From the NCBI GenBank assembly GCA_011772495.1, contig WVZL01000040.1:24003-88002 (forward strand): DNA of 64,000 nucleotides, in the 5' to 3' direction. Every line of letters begins with the position of its first letter. The stretch's first letter is position 1. Origin of the DNA: Candidatus Aminicenantota bacterium. Lineage in GTDB: Bacteria > Acidobacteriota > Aminicenantia > Aminicenantales > Aminicenantaceae. Positions 54,432 to 62,922 of the stretch are shown piece after piece. A model generated the notes under the pieces. The model did no database searches and was not told where the DNA came from. It saw nothing but the letters and a program-made list of their open reading frames with translations. The position numbers and the translations under genes are program-made.

Positions 54432-54683
54432 CTATTCATAATCATTTTTTCCTCCTGAGGATTCAATTCGTTCCACTAAAAGCAGGGGCAGATTCAAGTC
54501 TCGTACGCGGATGAGCAATCCGTATAAGGCTGCCTGATCGGCAATTGGACCCTTAAGGATTGTTGTATCATTCTCGTAAGTTATCGTCAAACCATCAAAC
54601 CAGTCTGTCCATTGTTTATCAAGACGTCCCTTTAACTTGATCCAGTAATGCCAGGGGCCAGGAGAGCTATCTGGTTTTTTCAT
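54432..54683 (-). CDS. Small conserved hypothetical protein (WHYW/DQAALYGLL type)
   Basis: An 83-residue soluble protein with PWHYWIKLKGRLDKQWTDWF, ITYENDTTILKGPIADQAAL and LLIRVRDLNLPLLLVERIE. I recognise the pattern as a small family often encoded near MalT-like LuxR regulators; its function is not established. It has no signal peptide or cysteine motif. It is first in the run before the LolA-like gene (34 bp), 208 bp after the regulator gene. Confidence 0.65.
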   Translation of the reverse strand: MKKPDSSPGPWHYWIKLKGRLDKQWTDWFDGLTITYENDTTILKGPIADQAALYGLLIRVRDLNLPLLLVERIESSGGKNDYE

Positions 54684-54891
54684 AAGAAAATTCTCCTTGT
54701 GTTCTGATTCCTCGCTTTATTCTTTCGCATGCATTTCAAGCATTGTTGCACTCTGAATATACTCGGCCGATAGGGATCTGTCATCACAAGAAAATGTGAT
54801 TTGGAGGGGTGATTTTTTTTGTGGTAGGATTTAAGTTGATCCGACGAAAAGGCAGAAAAGTGGATTTTATGATACTGAATGAGTGGCGGTC

Positions 54892-57663
54892 TTACTCTAG
54901 AATCCCCAATTCCTTTGCTCTGGCTGCAGCCTGAGTACGGCTATGGACGTTGAGTTTAGTGTTGATATTCTTAGTATGGGTTCTCACTGTGTTAAGAGAT
55001 ATATAGAGTCTTTGAGCGATTTCCTGGTTGGTAAATCCAGCTGCGATGAGTTGCAGAACTTCGACCTCCCGCTCGCTCAAAGGTTCGACGAGACCAAAAT
55101 CTGTTTTTAGAGGTGCTCTGGTTTTAAAAGCTGATAGGATTCTTTTCACGTATGCTCGAGAGATGGAATATTTCTTATCAATCCAATATTTTTTCATTCC
55201 CAGAATTTTTTCCAATAGCTCAGCCACGGGTGCTCCTCCCATGACAAAAGTCAAAATGAAGCCTCCGGGTTCAGCAAGAGATAGCGCCTGCCCCAGCTCA
55301 TCCAGAGCGTGTTCTAGATCATCTTTTTTATAAAAAGCTAAAGCTCTCAAAATCTTTAGTTGGATTAAAATTATGATACGGTTGTTGTTCTCTGCTTCCT
55401 TGATCAAGCGCTTCAACAGCTGATCAGCCTCGTCAATCCGCTTTTGTTCGATAAGAAAATGCACTAGGACTGTATGCTCTGCTTCTCTCCGTTGAGAGAG
55501 CTCATCATCAATACTCAATCCTTGCTCCCTTATCATTCGGGCGGTATCATCCTGATTTCCTTTAGCCAGCCAGATTATACCTTTTGTTGCTGCTAGGGCA
55601 TGGGACATCCAGGGAGGTAGAGTAAATTCCCTGGTGATCTTTTCAACTTTCTGGAGAATGCTTTCAGCACCAGTGAGGTCTCCTTTGTAGTATAAAGCTT
55701 TTATAAGGTTGAAATAACAACCTACCGCGGTTATCGTATCCCTTCCTAGCTCAGCTATTTGAATGCCTCTTTTAATGTAGGGTAATCCCTCTTCAATATT
55801 GTTCATCTCACAGAGGATATAACCCAGCATCGCATAATTGCTGCCTGCAACTCCTATTCTTGACAACCCGCTTTCTTCGGTAAGATGTATTAATTCTTGG
55901 AACTTCTCCTTGGATTGCTTTAAACGCCCTTGATAGGTTTCAATAACATAAAGGCTGTGGCTGGCCAACAGGTTGGTGAAAATGTTGCCTCCTGCTTCAC
56001 TGATGGTTTTGGCTTCTGAAAAGGCATGTTCGGCTTTTGGTAAATTGCCGTCTCCGCTCCATCCATGGGCAAATCCTAACATGGTTGCCGCCACACTGCG
56101 CCACATTAAATCTTCCTCTCTGAGAGCCTTAAGCGCTTGGCGGGAATATTTGATGATCTTAGGTATATCTCCTTTGTAGGAGGCCATCATGGTCCGGATA
56201 ACAGAAATTCTCCCTTGGAGCTCTACCTTGCTCTTTTCATATTTTTGGGTTAAGACGTCTGATGAGGCTCCTTTCCTTCTTGTTCTTGTACTTTCGAGCA
56301 TTCTTTCAGCCTCTTGCATTCTCATTTCAGCAGCTCCCCAGTCCCCATCTTCAAACAGTTCTCTGGCGTGATAGATACAAAGTAGAGGGCTAGAAGAGAT
56401 ATACTCATCGGGCAGAGCGCTAAACCATTGTAGCAACTTGCTTTCCCGGCCTCGGTCCCAATCGATTCCGGCAATTTCCTCTATGAGGTCTGCAGCCTTC
56501 TCGAAATGGCGCTCAGCGAGCAGATGATCAATGGCTTCATATTTCAATCCATTATTGAGGTACCACTCGTGGGCCCGATGATGGAGCTCAGGAACAAGAT
56601 CCGGTTGCGCCTGGTGCAGTCGCTGTCGCAATAGACCGCTGAAAAGATGATGATAGCGGAACCAACTCCTTTCGTTATCAAGCGGAAAGATGAACAGGTT
56701 GGCCTTTTCCAGGGTGATTAGCATTTGCAGACTGTCTTTTTTCTGAGTCACAGCATCACAAAGGGTACCAGAAAGACGGTCAAGGATTGACGTTTGCAGT
56801 AAGAAATATTGGACCCTTTCCGGCTGTCGACTCAAAACCTCTTCCAACAAATAGTCGCCTATATAGCGGTCGATACCTTTAAAGGTCTTGATAAAGCCGG
56901 ATTTGTCTTTTAATCCCTGCATAGATAGGGCAGCTAATTGCAATCCAGCGATCCATCCTTCAGTACGAGATTCGAGCAAACTGATGTCTTCAAGGGATAG
57001 TCCCAAGTTTAATTTTTCATTGAAGAATAGAGTTGTCTCATCGGTAGTAAAGATGAGATCTGAAGCCCGAATTTCTGTCAACTGATTCTGGCTGCGGAAA
57101 CGAGGAATTGGTAAAGGCGGATCAGATCGGGTTGTGATGATAAGATGCATTTGCTGAGGCATATGATCGAGCAAGAAAGAGATAATATCATGGACCTGTT
57201 TGGATTCTATGAGATGATAGTCATCGATTACAACGGCAAAGTCCTTTGGGATCGACATAGCGTCATTAATCAAATTAATGAGTATTGACTGGATAGGTAT
57301 TAGCTGTGGGGATTTCAATAAATCTTGAGCTGATTTACCAATGTCAGCTTTTATAGTCCGGAGCGCGGCCGTGATATAATTGACAAAATGCAGAGGATCG
57401 TTGTCACTTTTATCAACGGAAAACCAAGCCACGGGTATTTCATTCTTTTGAATCCATTCACTCAGGAGGATCGTTTTTCCAAAGCCGGCTGGAGCAGAGA
57501 TCAAAACCAATTTGCGTTTTATTCCTTTATTCAGCTGTTCGATTAATCGGGGCCTTGGAACTAAAGTGTTGGGCGGCGTAGGGACATAGAGTTTGGTTTC
57601 TAAGAGAGGAAATTGTGGGATTTTGCTCCTAGAATACTTATTTTTTGAGGAACGTATAGCCAT
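54892..57663 (-). CDS. MalT-like LuxR-family ATP-dependent transcriptional regulator
   Basis: A 923-residue STAND-type regulator. The NTPase part has Walker A APAGFGKT (57-64), Walker B-like FAVVIDDYHLIES, and downstream winged-helix segments. A long TPR-like superhelix (about 400-830) follows, and the C-terminus is a LuxR DNA-binding domain (EREVLQLIAAGFTNQEIAQR, LNTVRTHTKNINTKL). In MalT the repeat domain senses an inducer and ATP binding drives multimerisation. It probably controls the export genes that follow on the same strand. Confidence 0.92.
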   Translation of the reverse strand: MAIRSSKNKYSRSKIPQFPLLETKLYVPTPPNTLVPRPRLIEQLNKGIKRKLVLISAPAGFGKTILLSEWIQKNEIPVAWFSVDKSDNDPLHFVNYITAALRTIKADIGKSAQDLLKSPQLIPIQSILINLINDAMSIPKDFAVVIDDYHLIESKQVHDIISFLLDHMPQQMHLIITTRSDPPLPIPRFRSQNQLTEIRASDLIFTTDETTLFFNEKLNLGLSLEDISLLESRTEGWIAGLQLAALSMQGLKDKSGFIKTFKGIDRYIGDYLLEEVLSRQPERVQYFLLQTSILDRLSGTLCDAVTQKKDSLQMLITLEKANLFIFPLDNERSWFRYHHLFSGLLRQRLHQAQPDLVPELHHRAHEWYLNNGLKYEAIDHLLAERHFEKAADLIEEIAGIDWDRGRESKLLQWFSALPDEYISSSPLLCIYHARELFEDGDWGAAEMRMQEAERMLESTRTRRKGASSDVLTQKYEKSKVELQGRISVIRTMMASYKGDIPKIIKYSRQALKALREEDLMWRSVAATMLGFAHGWSGDGNLPKAEHAFSEAKTISEAGGNIFTNLLASHSLYVIETYQGRLKQSKEKFQELIHLTEESGLSRIGVAGSNYAMLGYILCEMNNIEEGLPYIKRGIQIAELGRDTITAVGCYFNLIKALYYKGDLTGAESILQKVEKITREFTLPPWMSHALAATKGIIWLAKGNQDDTARMIREQGLSIDDELSQRREAEHTVLVHFLIEQKRIDEADQLLKRLIKEAENNNRIIILIQLKILRALAFYKKDDLEHALDELGQALSLAEPGGFILTFVMGGAPVAELLEKILGMKKYWIDKKYSISRAYVKRILSAFKTRAPLKTDFGLVEPLSEREVEVLQLIAAGFTNQEIAQRLYISLNTVRTHTKNINTKLNVHSRTQAAARAKELGILE

Positions 57664-57947
57664 TTTGACTCTGATTGTCTAATAGAACCAGAAGGTTATC
57701 ACTGATCCAACGTCACTATTCTCAAAAATTCTATAAAATCAAAAAATTTTTGTCCAACCAAAATCCTAGATGATATATCATTTGCCTGGTCTCGAAGTCC
57801 GGAAGCTATTAAAATGAGTCCTGATAGCTTTTTATGCCTACAGGACTTAGAAAAGTTCATTTTGCGTAAAGTTTGTCGTCAAGTAACATCATAAGCCTCG
57901 GAAATAATCGCTATGCTAGAAAGGAAGACCTAGCTCTTCAAGAAGCT

Positions 57948-59378
57948 CTAAGCCAGAGATTTTGCTCTTTGGACGATGCCTTTGGAAATATCTGAAAAAA
58001 GAAAGGTATGGAGTAGTTTTGTAGAATACCAGTAAAGCCTCCCCCAAAGTCCTTTGGGAAGAAAGGAGGCAGAAAGGACAAGGGTTGTGCCCTCAATAGA
58101 GAATTCCAACCATGCTTTGCCAGGCAGCTTCATCTGCCCGACAAGAAGAAGTCTTTTTCCTTTTATCAAGTCTGCAACTTTCCAAAAATCCAGACTATCT
58201 CCTATCCTGAAGTCATAAAGGTCTCTCCGGCTGCACTGCAGACCGGGACCTCCTATCAGTTTGTCGATCGATCCAATGATTTTCCATAGCCAATTACATT
58301 TATACCACCCCTCCAGACCACCGATCGATAAAACTGAAGCGAAGACTTTTTCTGGCGAAGTCTGCCCGAAATCATTGGATATCTTTAGGCTCAAAACAGC
58401 AGCTTCGATTGTTTCCTGACCTTTTATATCACACTCTTCTTTAGCACTGCTGTCGCACCAACGGCTGAGGACTTGGTTTTTTTCAATCTCAGCTATGGCA
58501 GTAGAAATGGCTTTCTCGTAAGAGATAGGGTAAATGGAGTGGAAATATTTTTTGGCGTTTTCATTCTGGATGATCGTCTCTGATTTCAATCCTTCTACCA
58601 GGGCTTTAGCTAAACGGTAGGGGACCGGGGTCATCAGAATGAGCCAATAGGAGGAGAGCCTGGGAGTTAATAACGAAACAGCGATTATGCGCCTTTTGAG
58701 TCCCATAACCTTTGCAGCCCTGATAAGCATTTCCTTGAAACTCATCGGCTTTGAGCCGATATCGACCACTAGATTTTCTTTAGTTTCAAGGTTTTTAGCC
58801 TGAGAAAGGTAGTCCAATACATCACTCACGCCGATAGGTTGGGTTTTTGTATGAACCCATCGCGGAGTTATCATGAATGGTAATTTTTGCACCAAATTTC
58901 TGATGATTTCGAAACTGGCGCTGCCAGAGCCGATGATGATTCCAGCCCTGAACCATATCGTCTGGATAAGGTCTGGTTTGCTGCTTAGGATTTCTCCTGT
59001 TTCGATCCGGCTCAGGAGATGTTTGCTCGCGGTCTGTTTTTCTCCCAAACCTCCCAAATAGATGATTCTTTTAACCTTGGCCTTTAGGCAGGCACCCAGA
59101 AAATTTTCAGCGCTGAGACGGTCAAGTTTCTTGAAATCGTCTTTAGCACCCATGGAGTGGATTAGGTAATAGGCCACTTCGATGCCTTCAAGAGCTCTGT
59201 GGAGCGATTCGATATGGAAGGTATCGCCTTCATATATTTCGATTCGATCCTGGTGTTTATCTCTGATTTTTCTTTTGTTTCTGACAAACAGCCGGATTTG
59301 AATATTTTCATCTTCCAGGAGCTTTTCTTTGAGCCTTCTCCCGATATAGCCGGTAGCTCCTGTTAATAGAACTCTCAT
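57948..59378 (-). CDS. NAD(P)-binding NmrA/SDR protein with C-terminal DUF2867 domain
   Basis: A 476-residue protein. The N-terminus is an atypical SDR with the nucleotide motif TGATGYIGRRL and YYLIHSMGAKDDF; the C-terminal part (about 330-476) is DUF2867 (GGPGLQCSRRDLYDFRIGDS, LDFWKVADLIKGKRLLLV, KAWLEFSIEG). Family members are known in light- or stress-linked clusters. The chemistry is not established. The adjacent outer-membrane gene 94 bp upstream may be in the same operon. The 284-bp gap to the MalT-like gene holds a perfect ATGATATATCAT (57770-57781) and nothing else. Confidence 0.83.
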   Translation of the reverse strand: MRVLLTGATGYIGRRLKEKLLEDENIQIRLFVRNKRKIRDKHQDRIEIYEGDTFHIESLHRALEGIEVAYYLIHSMGAKDDFKKLDRLSAENFLGACLKAKVKRIIYLGGLGEKQTASKHLLSRIETGEILSSKPDLIQTIWFRAGIIIGSGSASFEIIRNLVQKLPFMITPRWVHTKTQPIGVSDVLDYLSQAKNLETKENLVVDIGSKPMSFKEMLIRAAKVMGLKRRIIAVSLLTPRLSSYWLILMTPVPYRLAKALVEGLKSETIIQNENAKKYFHSIYPISYEKAISTAIAEIEKNQVLSRWCDSSAKEECDIKGQETIEAAVLSLKISNDFGQTSPEKVFASVLSIGGLEGWYKCNWLWKIIGSIDKLIGGPGLQCSRRDLYDFRIGDSLDFWKVADLIKGKRLLLVGQMKLPGKAWLEFSIEGTTLVLSASFLPKGLWGRLYWYSTKLLHTFLFSDISKGIVQRAKSLA

Positions 59379-59472
59379 AGTTAGACCTTTAGCTCCCTAA
59401 TTTGCAAGATTTGCTTGATTCCAGCAATTCTTGCTTGCATTCCCCTCTGGCTCTTAAGATCTTTATTCTCTC

Positions 59473-60219
59473 TCAGAAGCGGACCGTTGTGCCGAAGACG
59501 ACGTAATGCAGCAAGGCAAAGTTGTAGACTTCTGTTACGTTCGCCCCGCCTTCGAGGATCCTGTATCCAGCTCTCAAGCCAATATTTTTGTTCAACTGAT
59601 ATCGAAAAGCCAACAAGATGTCTTCGGCTCGTCCCTGAGGGGCACCGAGAGCATCTCCGTCCAGCAGCAAGCTGAAGTCTTGATTAAATCTCCACTCCAC
59701 TCTGAAATGAATCAGAGGAACAAAACCCACATTTTTCTTTTCTGACTCTTTATTATTTCCCCTGAGGCTGATGGCGGCATCTCTAATCTTGGCAGTCAAA
59801 CCGATTTTAATTCTCCATTTTTCGCTGCTTACAAAATCATACCCGTAGGTTAAACGATAGGAATTGAATCGGTACTCTGCGTTCAATTGAATATTTGGAG
59901 GAAAATCCTCCTCAAAAAATTTGATCTCTTTGTTAATATTACCAGAGGCCTTAATAGTAAGAGGAGCTATGAGAATGGACAAGCTGTGTCTGGGGGCGAT
60001 TTGATATCCTAGTTTGAACCTGATGAAAACAGAGGGATCTGTCTTCAAGTCTTTGGAAAGGGAGAACTCGGTTCCTGTGTCTCCTGGTATTCTGACGTTG
60101 TTGTATCCGCTAGAGACCAAACCTGTTTCTAAGTCGATGAACCATTGGGCATAAGCTTTCGGCAATAAGGATAAGAAAAATATGAAAAATACAACTAAAA
60201 TATTCAATCTCTGCTTCAT
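59473..60219 (-). CDS. Outer-membrane beta-barrel protein
   Basis: A 248-residue protein with a signal peptide (ends KAYAQ). The mature part has alternating strands (DLETGLVSSGYNN, LNAEYRFNSYRLTYGYDF, VEWRFNQDFSLLLDG) and ends in a terminal aromatic strand (VVFGTTVRF), the signal for barrel assembly. It is probably an eight-to-ten-stranded OmpW-like barrel. AAGGAGG precedes the ATG. Function unknown. Confidence 0.75.
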   Translation of the reverse strand: MKQRLNILVVFFIFFLSLLPKAYAQWFIDLETGLVSSGYNNVRIPGDTGTEFSLSKDLKTDPSVFIRFKLGYQIAPRHSLSILIAPLTIKASGNINKEIKFFEEDFPPNIQLNAEYRFNSYRLTYGYDFVSSEKWRIKIGLTAKIRDAAISLRGNNKESEKKNVGFVPLIHFRVEWRFNQDFSLLLDGDALGAPQGRAEDILLAFRYQLNKNIGLRAGYRILEGGANVTEVYNFALLHYVVFGTTVRF

Positions 60220-60316
60220 AGACTATCCTCCTTGAGAGAAGACATTATAGAATAAGATGGCCTAAGTGAAAACCATTTTATGAGGAGCTAAGAGAATGGT
60301 ATAGTATATTGAAACC

Positions 60317-61663
60317 ATGAACGAGAAGAGAGTGAGATTACTGAATAAAGGAACCGAAGGACCAGGCCCAGTCGTTTACTGGATGAGCCGTGACCAAAGG
60401 GCTGCTGATAACTGGGCGCTCCTTTTTTCTCAAGAATTGGCCATTCAGCGTAAATCGCCTTTGATAGTGGTTTTTTGCCTGGTTCCCCAATTTCTTGGAG
60501 CCACGATTAGACAATACGGCTTTATGCTCAAAGGCCTGCAAGAGACAGAGAAAAACCTGCTAGAAAAGAACATTCCCTTTTTCTTACTCGCCGGAGCGCC
60601 TGAAGAAGAGATATTGAAGTTTAGCACTCAACACAAGATTGGGGTACTCGTAACAGATTTTGACCCTCTGCGCCTGAAAAGGGCTTGGAAAAAGGCTGTG
60701 CTCAGTGAAATCCCCATCCCTGTCTATGAGGTCGATGCCCATAACATCATTCCCTGTTGGGTTGCTTCGCCCAAACAGGAATTTGCTGCTTACACTTTCC
60801 GTCCTAAAGTGAAGCGACAGTTGGTTGAATTTTTGGATGATTTTCCATCCCTTAAGAAACACTCTTTCTCAGAGGAGAAAGAACTCAAGGATACAGACTG
60901 GACTGCTGCAAGGAAATCTTTAGAGATTAATAGCACTGTTAAGGAAGTGGAGTGGATCAGGCCCGGAGAGAAGGCCGCCCTTCAAGCGCTCTATCGCTTT
61001 ATCGAACATAAGTTGCCTGAATATGATAGGAAGAGAAATGATCCCAGCCAGGATGGGCAATCCCATCTTTCACCCTATCTCCATTTTGGCCAGATTTCAT
61101 CTCAACGCGTGGCCATCGAGACCAAAAGAGCCCAATCTTCTGTCAAAAATCAAGCAGCCTTCTTGGAAGAGCTCATCGTCAGGCGAGAACTCTCAGACAA
61201 TTATTGCTTTTACAATCCCCACTACGACAGTTTTAAGGGGTTTCCGGATTGGGCCAAGAAGACCCTCGATGAACACCGAGGAGATAAGCGAGGGTATCTC
61301 TATTCCCTTGAACAGTTTGAAACCGCTCGAACCCATGATGAATTATGGAATACTGCCCAGCAGGAGATGGTTTTGACCGGAAAAATGCACGGCTACATGA
61401 GAATGTACTGGGCCAAAAAAATTCTGGAATGGACAAAAACGCCAGAAGAAGCCCAAAAAATTGCCATTCATCTCAATGATAAATATGAGCTTGATGGCAG
61501 AGATCCCAACGGTTATGTAGGAATTGCCTGGTCAATCGGGGGGGTGCATGACCGGGCATGGTTTCCAAGACCCATATTCGGAAAAATCCGTTACATGAGT
61601 TTCAGAGGAGCCCAATCAAAGTTCGATATAAAAGCCTATATCTCCAGAGTAAACCATCTCTGA
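60317..61663 (+). CDS. phr: Class II deoxyribodipyrimidine photo-lyase
   Basis: A 448-residue DNA photolyase that uses light and FAD to reverse cyclobutane pyrimidine dimers. Features of class II enzymes are VVYWMSRDQRAADNWAL at the start, ELIVRRELSDNYCFYNP, and the flavin/DNA part TGKMHGYMRMYWAKKILEW with LNDKYELDGRDPNGYVGIAWSIGG. Length is usual. It is divergent from the outer-membrane protein gene. A TATAGT-like -10 lies directly upstream and no ribosome site is close to the start. Confidence 0.96.
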   Translation: MNEKRVRLLNKGTEGPGPVVYWMSRDQRAADNWALLFSQELAIQRKSPLIVVFCLVPQFLGATIRQYGFMLKGLQETEKNLLEKNIPFFLLAGAPEEEILKFSTQHKIGVLVTDFDPLRLKRAWKKAVLSEIPIPVYEVDAHNIIPCWVASPKQEFAAYTFRPKVKRQLVEFLDDFPSLKKHSFSEEKELKDTDWTAARKSLEINSTVKEVEWIRPGEKAALQALYRFIEHKLPEYDRKRNDPSQDGQSHLSPYLHFGQISSQRVAIETKRAQSSVKNQAAFLEELIVRRELSDNYCFYNPHYDSFKGFPDWAKKTLDEHRGDKRGYLYSLEQFETARTHDELWNTAQQEMVLTGKMHGYMRMYWAKKILEWTKTPEEAQKIAIHLNDKYELDGRDPNGYVGIAWSIGGVHDRAWFPRPIFGKIRYMSFRGAQSKFDIKAYISRVNHL

Positions 61664-61816
61664 GGAGAAGATTCTTTTTCAGGATATCAAGCTTGTTAGT
61701 TTGAAAAATTCCTCCATTTCCCCTGTAACATCCTAATATGAACTCTGAATTGTGACCGATTTTTGAACTTTCTTCTTTTATCCAATATGGCTGTTTTTGT
61801 TTACTGTAAAATTGGG

Positions 61817-62020
61817 CTATTTTATATTCTCATATTCTAAGGCGACTCTGAGTATGACTTGAAACTCTTTAAGTTTTCCCTCTCTGACCGCTCCACGCTG
61901 TTCGAGAACCTGAAAAAAGTGGACTTTTTCACCGGATTCTAAGATTTTTTCTATGGCATCTTTTACGGCCTCTGAAAATCCTTGTGAAGACTTGCCCACG
62001 ATTTCAATCATCCTAAACAT
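61817..62020 (-). CDS. Dodecin family flavin-binding protein
   Basis: A 67-residue dodecin with IVGKSSQGFSEAVKDAIEKI and a strand end FQVILRVALEYE. The Trp of haloarchaeal dodecins that stacks on flavin is Phe here (VHFFQVLEQRG). Dodecamers store riboflavin, FMN or FAD and limit light-driven damage, which fits the neighbouring photolyase. AAAGGAG precedes the ATG. Confidence 0.92.
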   Translation of the reverse strand: MFRMIEIVGKSSQGFSEAVKDAIEKILESGEKVHFFQVLEQRGAVREGKLKEFQVILRVALEYENIK

Positions 62021-62050
62021 GACTTTGCTCCTTTAGAAAATGTATACAGT

Positions 62051-62836
62051 CTACCTGATGAATTGCTGTTTTTTAGGAAACCAGGGAATGAAAGCATTTG
62101 TTCTCCTGGCGTATTCTTCATACTCTTTATTTTTGGCGTATTTTTTTTCCAGCATAATCACACCTGAAACTCTAAGGAGTAAAAAGGTGATCAGCAAAGG
62201 ACTTATGATAGCTGTCCAGCCGTTCTGAACAGGGAGGGCAATGCAGAAGATTCCCCACCAGATCATGGTTTCCCCAAAGTAATTTGGATGCCGTGTGTAT
62301 TGCCACACGCCTTGGGTCATGATTTTTCCTCTATTTTCCTCTGCCTGTTTGAATTTCAAAAGTTGGTAATCCCCAGCGGCTTCAAAAAAGAACCCGACTA
62401 ACCAGAGAATGATACCCATTATGTCAAGAAAGGTAATCCCACTTCCGGATGAGTGATTGATGAGAAGGATAGGATAAGCAATGATTAGAAGAAGAAGGCC
62501 TTGCAGCATGAATATATGAAAAAAGCTTCGCAGAAGAAACCATTTCCCCCAATCCTTTCTCCACTGTGCATAGCGGAAATCCTCACCTCTTCCTCTGTTT
62601 CTCACGGCAATATGAGTCGCCAGCCTGATTCCCCATATCATGACTAAGACGACAACAAGGACCTGGCGAAAAAAGAATCCTTTGTGGAGAAAGAAGGTCA
62701 AAAGCGAGACCATTATGAATCCTATGCCCCAGGCGATATCCACGACAGAGTTGTCTTTTTTGAGTAAGGCGAGCATGAAAATAAGGATCATGTAGAGGAA
62801 GATAGCTATAGCCGAATTAAGAATGAAATTAATCAT
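62051..62836 (-). CDS. DUF1295/steroid 5-alpha-reductase-like membrane protein
   Basis: A polytopic protein of about 261 residues with six or so helices. The signature VDIAWGIGF and the C-terminal LLKFKQAEENRGKIMTQGVW/YTRHPNYFGE block match DUF1295 (the isoprenylcysteine methyltransferase/5-alpha reductase-like superfamily). NAD(P)H-binding is expected through the C-terminal block. The reaction is unknown. The start is uncertain (ATG at 62836 or TTG at 62884); neither has a clear ribosome site. It follows the DegV fusion gene. Confidence 0.85.
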   Translation of the reverse strand: MINFILNSAIAIFLYMILIFMLALLKKDNSVVDIAWGIGFIMVSLLTFFLHKGFFFRQVLVVVLVMIWGIRLATHIAVRNRGRGEDFRYAQWRKDWGKWFLLRSFFHIFMLQGLLLLIIAYPILLINHSSGSGITFLDIMGIILWLVGFFFEAAGDYQLLKFKQAEENRGKIMTQGVWQYTRHPNYFGETMIWWGIFCIALPVQNGWTAIISPLLITFLLLRVSGVIMLEKKYAKNKEYEEYARRTNAFIPWFPKKQQFIR

Positions 62837-62922
62837 TGAAGTTTCTAAGATTAAAAAAAAATTTTCCTTTCGAGCCAGAATCAATGAGTCGTTAAAATTT
62901 TTTATGATGAATAAAGGATAAT

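Noticed and set aside
57770-57781. Palindrome ATGATATATCAT upstream of the MalT-like gene
   Set aside because: A 12-bp AT-rich palindrome is expected by chance at this scale, and it has no repeat partner.
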